From contig NC_090172.1 of the NCBI RefSeq assembly GCF_024679245.1, positions 38,436,863 through 38,500,862 of the forward strand: 64,000 nt of DNA, written 5' to 3'. Origin of the DNA: Pseudorasbora parva (Eukaryota > Chordata > Actinopteri > Cypriniformes > Gobionidae). Positions 1 through 11,801 of the stretch are shown here, piece after piece (within the stretch, counting starts at the first letter, position 1; each line of letters opens with the position of its first letter). A program made the position numbers and the translations under genes. The notes under the pieces were generated by a model. The model was not told where the DNA came from. It saw only the letters and a list, made by a program, of their open reading frames with translations, and made no database searches.

Positions 1-220
<220 letters not shown>

Positions 221-414
221 AATATTAATAATAATAATAGAATTATTGATTTTTTTTTTTAAAAGAAAAAAATTAGACCCCAAATTACTGACCAGTAGAG
301 TGTATATTTTTGTTATAAAAGATTTCTATTTTTAAAACATTTGATTTCCTTTTATTTTTTTATTTTTTTATTTTAACTTTCTATTCATTAAAGTATTATA
401 AAAAGTATCACAGG

Positions 415-474
415 TTATAGATAGATATAGATATAGAAATAGATATAGATATATAGATATAGATATTGTGGTTG
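415..474. repeat. (ATAGAT)n microsatellite
   Basis: Imperfect hexamer ATAGAT/AGATAT repeated about nine times. A 23-base poly-A tract follows at 566-588. The minus-strand open frame over both is low-complexity and not a gene. Confidence 0.9.
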
Positions 475-588
475 TATATATGTTTTCTCAGTATACAGAT
501 AAGTTGGGAAAAACACCATCTGTACATAAGAGAAAGATGCAGCCATGTGAATAGGCAAAATTAACAAAAAAAAAAAAAAAAAAAAAAA

Positions 589-1233
589 CAAGACAGAAAG
601 TGATAGAAAGATAACTAATTGGTACAAAAGGCTAAATTAAAATAACTCAATGCAATATAAAATGAAAATGAGCTAATTATATAAAATATATAATAATCTA
701 GAAAGCATTAAATATAAAAACAGTAGCGTATAATACTTAGCAATTGGTACAACCAGGAAGAGCAATGGATGAGAAAAGCAGTGCTTTAATGAGAAACAAA
801 GTGTGTTTCTTTATGTGTTTGTTTTACATGCCTATTACTCTGATTTATTCAGCAGAACTCATGGCTGTCCCTAAAGGCACTGTACATGTGGCAACTTGAA
901 TGCATTTAGTGTGTCTCTCCCAGTATTCCTTGAATTTTGGATGGAGCTTCTGCCTGCCTTACACAATGCCCTCTATTTGTGACTGGGAACTTACACCCAA
1001 AACTAATTCCACAAAAACACAGAGCTGAACAAGAGAGGGAGGACAGCAGGTTCAATGACTGCGTAAATGGCACAACAAGTTGTCATCATTCCATTCACAA
1101 GAAGAACAGCAGGGTCTAAAGTGTATGTATGCATGCTTGTTTGCTTGTTTATTTTCTGCCAATTCCAAGTGAATTGGGAAATTTTTTTCACTTTCACAAA
1201 AAAGACGATGTATGATAGTAAATCAAGCATAGG
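589..1233. other. unique AT-rich sequence, no gene seen
   Basis: Non-repetitive AT-rich DNA. Two short overlapping open frames on opposite strands (937-1230) have no recognisable domain or splice context. Confidence 0.6.

Positions 1234-1303
<70 letters not shown>
1234..1303. repeat. (GT)n microsatellite
   Basis: About 35 uninterrupted GT units. It lies just upstream of the Tc1 fragment that begins near 1318. Confidence 0.97.
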
Positions 1304-1305
<2 letters not shown>

Positions 1306-1317
1306 AATGATTGACCT

Positions 1318-1765
1318 GCTGCAACAAATGTGTATTCTGACACCTTTCTATCAGAACCAGCATTCATTTTTTTTTAGCAATTTGAGTAACAGTAGCTCAT
1401 CTGTTTGATTGGACCACACAGGCCAGATTTCGCTTCCCACGTGCATCAATGAGCCTTAGCCGCCCATGTCGGCGGTTCACTACTTTTCCTTCCTTGGAAC
1501 ACTTTTGATAGATACTGAACACTGTAGACCAAGAAGAGCTGTAGTTTTGGAGATGCTCTCACCCAGACATCTAGCCATCACAATTTGGCCTTTGTCAAAC
1601 TAGCTTAAATCCTTACACTTTGTCCTGCTTCTAACACATCCACTTTGAAGAAAAAAATATTAACTTGCTGCCTAATACATCCCACCCACTGACAGGCGCC
1701 ATGATTAAGAGCTAATAAGTGTTATTTACATTTTCATAATGTCAATGTTATGCCTGATCAGTGTA
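1318..1765 (-). mobile_element. Tc1/mariner family A, truncated 5' fragment
   Basis: Read on the minus strand this matches, from memory, the 5' third of a fish Tc1-like element: terminal repeat, start region of the transposase, and coding sequence as far as the block encoding the helix-turn-helix linker. The terminal repeat is the TGCCTGATCAGTGTA tract at 1751-1765, facing right. The same family occurs on the plus strand at 50565-51570, which shares recognisable stretches such as the GGGGAGCGAAGGCTG block (here diverged, read in reverse near 1430). The transposase 3' half, including the catalytic region, is missing and there are many small indels, so it is inactive. It abuts the GT array on one side and the family B element on the other. 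Confidence 0.85.
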
Positions 1766-1767
1766 TA

Positions 1768-2520
1768 TACTATATTGCCAAAAATGTTGGGACACCTGCC
1801 TTTACATGCACATGAACTTTAATGACATCCCATTCTTAATCCGTAGGGTTTAATATGGAGTTGCCCTACCCTTTGCAGCTATAACAGCTTCAACTCTTCT
1901 GGGAAGGCTTTATACAAGGTTTAGGTGTGTTTTTATGGGAATTTGTGACCATTTTTCTAGAGGCGCATTTGCGAGGTCAGGCACTAATGTTGGACGAGAA
2001 TGCCTGGCTTCCAGTCTCCATTCAAATTCATCCCAAATGTCTTCTATAGGGTTCAGGTGCAGGCCAGTAAAGATTCTTTACACTAAACTCACTCATTCAT
2101 GTCTTTATGGACCCTGCTTTGTGCACTGGTGCACAGTCACGTTGGAACATGAAGGGATCATCCCCAAACTGTTCCCACAAAGTTGGTAGTGTGAAATTGT
2201 CCAAAATGTATTGGTATGCTGAAGCATTAAGAGTTCTTTAGACTGGAACTAAAGGACCAAGCCCACCCCTGAAAAACAACCCCACATCATATCATAATCC
2301 TCCCTCCACCAAACTTTACACTTGGCACAATGCAGTCAGGCAAGTACTGTTCTCCTGGCAACCACCAAACCCAGACTCGTCCATCAGATTGCCAGTCAGA
2401 GAAGCGTGATTAGTCAATCCAGAGATGAAGTTTGGAAGTCTGTAGCTAATGGCTCTGCAGAAAGTTTCTGACTTCTGCACACTGTAAGTCTCAGCATGCG
2501 CTGACCACACTCTGTTATAT
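1768..2520 (-). mobile_element. Tc1/mariner family B, internally deleted remnant
   Basis: Starts with the terminal-repeat motif CTATATTGCCAAAAATG (1770-1786) and continues as the reverse complement of a Tc1-like transposase: reading minus-strand, the region around 2340-2400 encodes the block that precedes and contains the first catalytic aspartate region. Around 2425 the sequence jumps from one part of the transposase to a more N-terminal part (by recall of the consensus roughly 200 bp are missing), and the 5' end with the second terminal repeat is lost near 2520. Frameshifts and stops are present in all frames. Its left end sits on the TA next to the family A terminus, so one element probably inserted beside the other at a TATA site. 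Confidence 0.82.
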
Positions 2521-2705
2521 ATCTGATATACATACATATACATATAGTGTTCATATATCCTCACCTAAAGGATTATTAGGAACACCTCTTCAATTTCTCA
2601 TTAATGCAATTATCTAATAAACCAATCCAATGTCAGTTGCTTCAATGCATTTAGGGGTGTGGTCCTGGTCAAAACAATCTCCTGAACTCAAAACTGAATG
2701 TCAGA

Positions 2706-4055
2706 ATGGGAAAGAAAAGTTATTTAAGAAATGTGGCAAGGGGGGCGTGGTTCAGCGAGGTCTGCAACGGGAGAGAGGGCCGCGGGACGAGCGGTAAGTG
2801 AGTGGGTTGGACGCAGATTAATAACACCTGTCTCTTGTTCCAGTAATGAGCGCGGAGAGGACATAAAACGCCAGCGGAACCAGAGGACAGGGAGAGAGAA
2901 AGACGGACGGTTGATGCCCGAACAGAGACTGAGAAACCGGAAGCCGGAAGTGCCGACCTGGAAGTGATCGCTATTGTTTTGAGTTTGCAAGAATCTCCAC
3001 ACTACTGAGTGTGCCTTGAATATTGAGAGAATAAATAAAGAAGCATCAACCGTCCAGCCGACCCCCGTGTCCTCTTCCTTCCTCACATTATGAACTTTAT
3101 TACAAGAAATTTTGAGCGTGGCATGGTTGTTGGTGCCAGATGGGCCGGTCTGAGTATTTCACAATCTAGGCATTTACTGGGATTTTCACACACAACCATT
3201 TCTAGGGTTAACAAAGAATGGTATGAAAAGTGAAAAACATCCAGTATGCGGCAGTCCTGCGGGCGAAAATGCCTTGTTGATGCTAGAGGTCAGAGGAGAA
3301 TGGGCCGACTGATTCAAGCTGATAGAAGAGCAACTTTGACTGAAATAACCACTCATTACAACCGAGGTATGCAGCAAAGCATTTGCGAAGCCGCAACACG
3401 CACAACCTTGAGGCGGATGGGCTACAACAGCAGAAGACCCCACTGTGTACCACTCATGTTCACTGCAAATAGGAAAAAGAGGCTACAATTTGCACAAGCT
3501 CACCAAAATTGGACAGTTGAAGACTGGAAAAATGTTGCCTGGTCTGATGAGTCTCGATTTCTGTTGAGACATTCAGATGGTAGAGTCAGAATTTGGTGTA
3601 AACAGAATGAGAACATGGATCCATCATGCCTTGTTACCACTGTGAAGGCTGCTGGTGGTGGTGTAATGGTTTCTTTGCACACTTTAGGCCCCTTAGTGCC
3701 AATTGGGCATCGTTTAAATACCATTTCCAGCCATGTCCATCCCTTTATGAGCACCATGTACCCATCCTCTGATGGCTACTTCCAGCAGGATAATGCACCA
3801 TGTCACAAAGCTCAAATCATTTCAAACTGGTTTCTTAAACATGACAATGAGTTCACTGTACTAAAATGGCCCCCACAGTCACCAGATCTCAACCCAATAG
3901 AGCATCTTTGGGATGTGGTGGAGCGAGAGCTTCGTGCCCTGGATGTGCATCCCACAAATGTCCATCAACTGCAAGATGCTCTCCTATCAATATGGGCCAA
4001 CATTTCTAAAGAATGCTTTCAGCACCTTGTTAAATCAATGCCACGTACAATTTAG
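2706..4055 (+). pseudogene. Tc1/mariner transposase, disrupted (family C)
   Basis: Transposase of a cut-and-paste DNA transposon: it binds the terminal repeats and inserts at TA. The start codon is at 2706 and the first nine codons precede the solo LTR insertion; the frame resumes at 3110 and is continuous across it apart from the insert. An in-frame TGA at 3231-3233 then interrupts the DNA-binding region. From the ATG at 3246 an intact 269-codon segment follows with a helix-turn-helix portion (residues about 15-65) and a DDE catalytic domain: D101 in WSDES, D182 in QQDNAPCHKA and E219 in PDLNPIEHLW. The D182-E219 spacing is 36 residues rather than the 34 of typical Tc1, as in the DD36E group. 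Most of the catalytic domain is clean, so the insertion and nonsense mutation look fairly recent. Confidence 0.92.
2732..3104. mobile_element. solo LTR of a retrotransposon inserted in the Tc1 transposase
   Basis: A 373-bp segment beginning TGTGGCAAGG and ending TTATTACA (TG...CA) is flanked by the 5-bp direct repeat AGAAA (2727-2731 and 3105-3109). It has a promoter-like ACATAAAACG at about 2860 and a polyadenylation signal AATAAATAAA at 3031-3040, giving U3-R-U5-like order on the plus strand. No gag or pol sequence accompanies it, so it is a solo LTR left by recombination. It is much more GC-rich than its surroundings. I do not assign a named family; a Ty3/gypsy-type LTR is plausible. Confidence 0.88.
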
Positions 4056-4154
4056 GCAGTTCTGAAGGCGAAAGGGGGTCAAACAGTATTAGTATGGTGT
4101 TCCTAATAATTCTTTAGGTGAGTGTATGTATGTGTATATATATATATATATAAA

Positions 4155-4250
4155 ATAACACAGAGCGTGGTCAGCGCATGTTGGAGCTAAACTCTGCAGG
4201 GCAGTGGCCCTCCAGGTAAAAGTGTGAGGAGCCCTGGCCTATACTATATC
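4155..4250 (+). repeat. fragment of a dispersed DNA-transposon-like repeat
   Basis: The stretch TTGGAGCTAAACTCTGCAGG (4181-4200) followed by GGCCCTCCAGG matches, from memory, an end of a common cyprinid non-autonomous repeat. It is directly preceded by 24 bp (4159-4182) that are an inverted copy, with two mismatches, of 2492-2515 on the other side of the Tc1 family C element. Confidence 0.55.
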
Positions 4251-4949
4251 CCATTTTCTAATAAGTTTACTAACTCTTTAATACAATTTAGCTGTTGTTA
4301 TCACACTTGTTACCACACACAATTTGCACACCCAACTGAGTTTAGAGTGTGTTTGTGTAAAAACATTCTGCATCAAACTAAATCAGAAACTGTTCTATTC
4401 TAATACATAATTTAATTATCAGAAAAGTCTACTGAAATATCTTGAGATATCTCTGGAAATCTTTCAGGAAGCTCAGCTCTGTCCTACATATACCTCTGGC
4501 ACAAAGACCGCTTAAAATGGCTTGTGGTCTATGTGAGACATTACATCCCTGTTAAAGCTGCTCACATGGACTTTACTGAGAATGTGGACCCGGGAGTGGA
4601 GCAGTGAGAGTAGGTAGAACTGCTTGCTGGTCAGACGTAGTTGGAGCAAAGCGAATGAAATCCAGCTGAGAGAGGCTGAATCTGGTGCCAACATATTAAA
4701 GATATGTCAGGGTTACTTACAAGCAGCTCTGAGCTCTGGATCGCCAATGAGTGGCTACTGTAAATGGGAATCACAGGGACTTCATGCACACATGTACACG
4801 CATCTCACACGCTCTAATGACATACACTCCTTGCCACTCCTGTGTTTGCGCAAACTCAATCAAATGATTTTTGAACAGCAATAAAGAGACTTTATTTTTC
4901 TTGGCCCAGCTTCAGACTTGCTCTACTTTCCACCTCCTTACCACAACTC
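4251..4949. other. unique sequence, no gene seen
   Basis: AT-rich and non-repetitive. Short opposed open frames at 4512-4884 lack splice context and show no recognisable domain. Confidence 0.6.
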
Positions 4950-5990
<1,041 letters not shown>

Positions 5991-5994
5991 TCTA

Positions 5995-6185
5995 CTTCCC
6001 CTCATAGTGTTAATTTCAAACCTGTACGATTTTCTTTCTTCTATGGAATAAGAACCATATATGGTTATAACCATATAATGATATTTTGAAAAATGCCCTT
6101 TTTTTGTCCATACAGTGAAAATCAATGTGGTTCAGTGCTGTTTGTAACCGAATTTTCAATCTGGGTGTAAACTATCTCTTTAATG
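5995..6185. repeat. degraded palindromic MITE (AACTATCTCTTTAA end)
   Basis: Contains AAACCTGTACGATTTTCTTT near 6019 and the terminal motif GGTGTAAACTATCTCTTTAA at 6164-6183, the hallmark order of a short inverted-repeat element found in several other places here (53709-53968 is the best copy). Only the right end is clear. Confidence 0.55.
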
Positions 6186-7800
6186 ACTTATGCAGTGCTG
6201 CTTCTCAAGTAAATGTATGTTTTGTAAAACTCATTAATAAGTAATTCGGACAAATCATACATGCGCACACATTGAGTTGGCTACAAGCAGGATATTTATT
6301 TTTTTTGGGACAGACTAAAAACATTAAAGGATGACAGGCCTCAGTCTTGTAGCATGCATTTGGCTTTACATGCCAAAAAGAAAACCTCAACACACTATTT
6401 CAAACACCGCACTATTACGCCTGGGCTATAACGAGCTGCTCGAGCCTGAATGTTGGACACTGATATGCGAAAGAAGAAAAAAAATGTTGACATGTCTACC
6501 ACTTTAAGAGAGCAGCATAACTCACAGAGTGGTGCCTGTTAGTCCAGCTAGAATAACACTGTGGCTGGAGAGTTTTACTGTCCCACTACTGCTTGTGAAA
6601 CATATATTCCAATGACAGCTAGACAGCGTATGACTGAGTGAGGGGAAGGAGAGGGGGGGGAGGTGAGTGTGGCAGGACAAGGTGAAAGTAATGTGTGTGA
6701 AGCTGCTGTTCATGCACACCAATGTCACACCTCACAGATTGGTATGGGTGTGGAGTGTGAGAGACGCGTGCATATGATACACACTTATTTAACTCAAAGT
6801 GACCATGCAAACAGTAATGGTAGTGTATGCAGGACGGAGCAGCCAGCAACACAATCTCTCTTTCTCTCAGCTGTGTTCCACAAACGTTGCTTTAAGACTT
6901 TACAGTGGCCAATAACAGTTAATGTGAGCAGGAAGAAAAAAACAGACCATCATTCAGTGCCGCTCCCCCTAGAGGCCGGAAAAGGAGGCGTGTGAGCTAG
7001 ACAAACGAAGCGTGTCGTTCATTAGCGAAAAGATCACATTTTACCCGTGGAGCGACACTTTTAGTGGCGTGGGGGGCTCTGTGAAACCTCAGCCAGAAAA
7101 GCCCCTCTGTTTAACTTCCAGAGTCATTAGGCAGGCTATCACCTGACACACACTCAGGTAAGCACCACTCTCGGGGGCCAGATGTACATTTTCATCATGG
7201 CCTCACAGCACGACTGGAAAAATATGAGAAGAAACTGAAAACCGCATTTCCAAAAATTGCCTGCTTGTCCCCTATGTTAGTTTTGGACACGAGTCTTCTC
7301 TGAAACACAGGCCTTGGCATCCCCGCCTGTGCCAAACTCTTAAAAGCCAGTAACTGATATCAGGTCTCTGTGGCCCATCATGAATTTATGAAGTTATTAA
7401 AATAAAGCAAATCCCTTAGGAATCGGTTTTACACATTTACTAGTTGTAGTACCTCAAGGTGGAAGACAATACTGCTGAATTATGGGTTATATTGGAAACA
7501 AGTGAATAACTTCCACGAAGCGAGGAGGAGCAAACGAATTTCACATAGACTACTGCTTAAAAGTTTGGGGATTTGATTTTTGGGTTGGGGTAAGATTTTT
7601 GTTTTGAGGTTTTGAAATAAGTCTCTTCTGCTCACAATTTATTTGATAAAAATACTGTATCAAAGTAATATTACAAAATATAACTATAATTTAAAACATC
7701 TTTTCTATTTGAAAATATTTTAAATCCTTCTAAACTGCAGATTTGGTGTTCAAGAAACATTTCTTCTTATTATTATTATCAAGGTTAAAAATAGCTGTGC
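6186..7800. other. unique sequence, possible conserved non-coding DNA
   Basis: No microsatellite and no recognised repeat except short A/T tracts. The part at about 6960-7340 is GC-balanced and non-repetitive, in contrast to the AT-rich surroundings, and could be a regulatory element. Open frames here are short and overlap on both strands (6522-6995). Confidence 0.45.
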
Positions 7801-7803
7801 TGC

Positions 7804-8405
7804 TTAAAGGTATAATTTACCCAAAAATGTAAATTCTGTCATTATTTACTCACAAAACTTTCTTTCATCTTCAGAACACAAATGAAGATATGTTTAATAA
7901 AACTGAGCCAATTCTGAACTCTCCATTGACAGCTACGCGACTACCACTTTGACGCTTAAAAAGTACATAAAGAGTTAAATAGTTCATAAAGTTCACCCAA
8001 AATCCATAACAATCAAGTGGTTCAGTCCAAAATTTCTGAAGACAACAGATTGAATTTATATGTACTTTTATTCACATATAAACATTGATCAGTGAACATA
8101 AGCAGAAGCTCAACCAAACCTGATAGATGCGTAAGAACAAACCTCGCTGTGGAAGCTGTGTAACACACAAGAATGAACCTCATTGGTTCTTGCACATCAA
8201 GCCAACATGCTTAAACTTCAGTTTACCATGTGATGTGTGCATTTATGAATGTTTGTATGTGAATATAAGCTTAAATGAAATATATGTTCATCATAAAGTG
8301 ATCGAGTGTCTGCAGAAAAAAATGGAAAAAATTGCTCAATTCATATGGATACGTTTTATGATCACTTTATGAACTTTTTGAAGCATCAAAGTGTTAATTG
8401 TGTAA
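7804..8405. repeat. palindromic non-autonomous DNA element, degraded
   Basis: Begins CTTAAAGGTATAATTTACCC, followed by the CTGTCATTATTTACTC and CATCTTCAGAACACAAATGA blocks, and later includes TTCATCATAAAGTGATC and CTTTATGAACTTTTTGAAGC, all typical of the repeat family represented by 11617-15260. The right end is cut off after about 8400. Confidence 0.65.
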
Positions 8406-9325
8406 CATGTCGATGGGCATTTTAAATGCCATTCGCCTACAATTAAAAAACAGTGAATAGACCAAACTATATCAGGGGTTTTTAAACTTTCTAAGACAAA
8501 AGAACCTCAAAAATACAGATCCCATTGGAGGGATATATCCTCAAATATAAAAGCAGCTTTATAAGGAAATGAAATATTGAAAATATTATAAATTAGGAAT
8601 AATAATAATAATAATAATTATAATTATTATCATCATCATCATCATAATTATCATCATCGAACCCTGTGAATGGGTTAATCATGCTGCATACATAAATTGA
8701 ACTCTTTTGCAAGAGTTGGTAAGAAAAAAAAAATGCAACAATGATTTATTCAAAACTACAGCGTCATCTACAGCGGATGCACATGTTGTTGTTCAGATGA
8801 AATGCTGGTGCTTGTGTAGCAATGTGGCAGCTGGGCCTTATACATGCAACATAATTTATAAGCCTGAGACGAGTTTCATACGGGTTTTGTAACAAAAATC
8901 ACGACAACCGAGGGTGTGCATTCATACCATCTGCAAAATCAGTGGCGTGCACGGCTAATCTCTCTGGTTGGGAAGTTTGGTTAGGCAGCGACGGAACATT
9001 GATGGCGACAGCTGCTCCTTTAAAAATGAGAAACGGGGGAAAACTTCAATCTGATCTATGTGCGGTAACACAGCAACTGTTAACCGTTGACAAGTGCTTT
9101 GTACTTCGGGTCTGTGTTTCTCTGGTAGGATCACAAGTCTGGATGTATTAATGGAGGAGAAGAGCTTCTATTAGGGCTGCAGACCGCACTGGCCTCAGTC
9201 ATTTCAAAACCACTTTAAATGTGTATTAAATGATGAAATGAGACAACATCTTTTAAGCTCACAGTAGGGCTTTTCTTTCCTCAGTGGAGCGTAGGTTCTA
9301 ATAACAGAGCGGAGCTTTGAATCCA

Positions 9326-9326
<1 letters not shown>
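8406..9326. other. unique sequence with (ATA)n/(ATC)n tract
   Basis: A compound AAT/ATC trinucleotide tract lies at 8598-8660. The open frame at 8942-9151 has no recognisable domain. Nothing else identified. Confidence 0.55.

Positions 9327-9364
<38 letters not shown>
9327..9364. repeat. (CA)n microsatellite
   Basis: About 19 CA units. Confidence 0.95.
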
Positions 9365-9366
<2 letters not shown>

Positions 9367-11616
9367 ATACAAACATTAAACTTTCTGCAACTCTCCATGG
9401 ATAATAAGCACTGACTGGTACATCAGAGACATATGGATCTCTTTCTTTCCTTCTGTCTCCCTCGTTTTCCTTGCCCGTTTCCTCTTTCGCTCTTCATCCA
9501 GTCCAGCTCAGAGAACATGAGTCCTGTCACTCGCGTCCGTTTGAAGGGAGCAGGGTCCCTCCTGACGCTCTGAAGTTTGATGCGGACAGCTGCTGATAAT
9601 TATTCCGGCTTTCCAGTGTCGGTCGGCTCTGACGGAAATATTCTCATTGTTGTCTCGCTGCCATCCGAGCAATTCCAGACTGGAGTTTAGCAGGTCACAG
9701 AGACGAAACTAGCAACCACAAGAGCTATCCTTCACAAAGTAAAATCGCAGAGCATTAATCACAGATAGGAACAGACGTGGCTCAATCCAGAAGTATGGCT
9801 CTCCCCGGACAACAGGCCAGCTATGGCAGTCAAATCGGGGACAACACATGTTTCTGCTTATTAAACATCAGCCAGAGCAGCGAGACAGTTCCAGATGACA
9901 TGGCTCACCACCGCATATCACTTTACACGGTTCACCAGAGACATGTGTTTGCAAAATGAAATAACTAAACCCAATCAGAGTTTTATGTGTTTGCTGGAAT
10001 TCAATTAGACTATGATTAATAGGGGCTTTTGGGCCAAACGGTGCAGAGGCTGAGGGGAGACGTCTACGGGCTGGTCGGGTTTCGACGGGATTGCTGTCGA
10101 GATTATGGACAAATACACTGGATAACACGCAGAGAGAGTGAAAGTAACACGGCAAATAACTTCACAACTTCTCCTATGCGAGCTTGCTCAATCTCCCAGC
10201 CCTGAACTCTCGAATAGCTGCCGCCCGCAGAGTTAGAAGACTCTGTCCAAGCACAGAAAGGCCTGGGTGGGACAATAAAACAGAAACATGACTGACAGCG
10301 CTGGATAAAATTCATCAATGGCCTAAGCGTGCTTGCAAGCCTGGGCCACGGCCACAGGTGAGAAGTTCAGGGAGATCAGGAGCGGGAGTTGGTGATACAG
10401 TGCTGACAGAGGACAGGAAAAGTTTATAGCTTTCTGAATTAACAAGGGAACGAATAACCTTTTCCATGCTATTAAGAGGTCACTTTGGGACAACGAAGCT
10501 TCCAAATATTTCACCATAGAGAGGGTGAAATTTATTACCAATCGACACTGCTAAGACACCTGGACCCTTTTAGATCCACAGGGTTTTAGCTTACCTGCCT
10601 AATGTACTCATTATCATGATGTAGACCTGGGATTCTTTGACCTAAAGCCTTTTGAGTTAATATTTCACTATCGTAACAACACTTTTTCTGATGTCACATC
10701 TAACACCCTTCCTAACATTTATGTGTCTACCAAAGCGACGTGAGCGGCCGTTCCCAGTTCATTCTCTATGGGAGCTGTACAACACACATGAGGATCGTGA
10801 GTTTGACAGGGGTGTGGAGCAAATGACGAGAGAGCACAAAAGTCAAGAAATTATAAACTTTATGCAAGTAAGAAGTGAAAAACACTGGGCAGCAGCCAAT
10901 CACTGTGAGGTGCATGAAGTAACATCTGTAAACAGCATTTCATAATCTCTCGATTAGGTTTCTGATTTGCTGCTTAAAGTTTATATTACTATATTTAATC
11001 CAGATATTAAACTACCTCTAATAATTGTATCACTTCAAACTCATCTCTGATCACCAAAAATTACATTCATTTCCCCCCTGCATGTGAAAAAAAAAATCGA
11101 CATGCCTTAAAATAGCTTGAATGTAACTCTACACCCTTGCTTTATTTATTATACAGTGGCCTATGAATCTGCATATTACTCCCCGTCCTGCCCAATCACT
11201 CAAACCAGCTAAGAGATTCACTCGTTCAAGAAAACGCTGCATTCTGGCAAGTGGAAATACTGGTTTAATTCAGCCATATATGTTTGAATCAGAAACTGGT
11301 TCAGAAGAACAAGTGAAAGAATTGATTATAGGGTCATCTACAAATCGATGTATCAGAATGGTAATGCATTGTATGTATGGTTTTCATCTGAAACATAATG
11401 GTAATTAATATGATTAGGGTTTTGCTTCACTAGGTTATCAAACAGCCAATTTTTCATATCCACATGAAAATGTAACAGGACAACCTGACTTCACTGCTTT
11501 GCAGCATAGTTAATGATATGCTAAATACGCCTACCGTTAACTTGATTGGTTACAAGTATTTGTGACGTGGAGAACAACTACGATTTCAAACCGCATTTTT
11601 GAGACTGTGAACATTC
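9365..11616. other. unique sequence, candidate regulatory DNA
   Basis: Contains long GC-balanced, repeat-free segments, especially 9480-9720 and 10000-10460. Open frames of 60-95 codons overlap on both strands and lack splice or start context. The absence of recognisable repeats over 2 kb in so repeat-rich a window is the main reason to suspect conserved non-coding sequence. Confidence 0.45.
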
Positions 11617-11801
11617 TGTCAATTACTCACCCTCATGTTGTTTCAAACCTGTAAGGCCATTCATTTTCGGAGCACAAATGAAGATATTTATGAAGAAATC
11701 CGAGAGCTCTCTGACCCCTCCATAGACAGCTATTTAATTAACACTTTCAAGGCATAGAAAGGTAGTAAAAACATTGTTAAAATAGTCTGTGTTACTCCAG
11801 T

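Larger units (their letters stand above)
2556..4126 (+). mobile_element. Tc1/mariner family C, near full length with both terminal repeats
   Basis: Both ends carry an inverted repeat whose core TCACCTAAAGRATTATTAGG is at 2561-2580 and, reversed, at 4102-4121, with a single mismatch; the match runs 26 bp. The ends lie in TATA-like sequence, as expected for TA target duplication. The transposase gene runs left to right and fills most of the interior. A 373-bp solo LTR (2732-3104) sits inside the 5' end of the coding region. Without the LTR and its duplicated target the element would be about 1.19 kb, normal for fish Tc1/mariner. It is non-autonomous because the transposase is interrupted. Confidence 0.93.

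Noticed and set aside
3246..4055. Intact host gene
   Set aside because: It is the C-terminal 269 codons of a Tc1/mariner transposase inside clear terminal repeats, with an upstream nonsense codon and LTR insertion.
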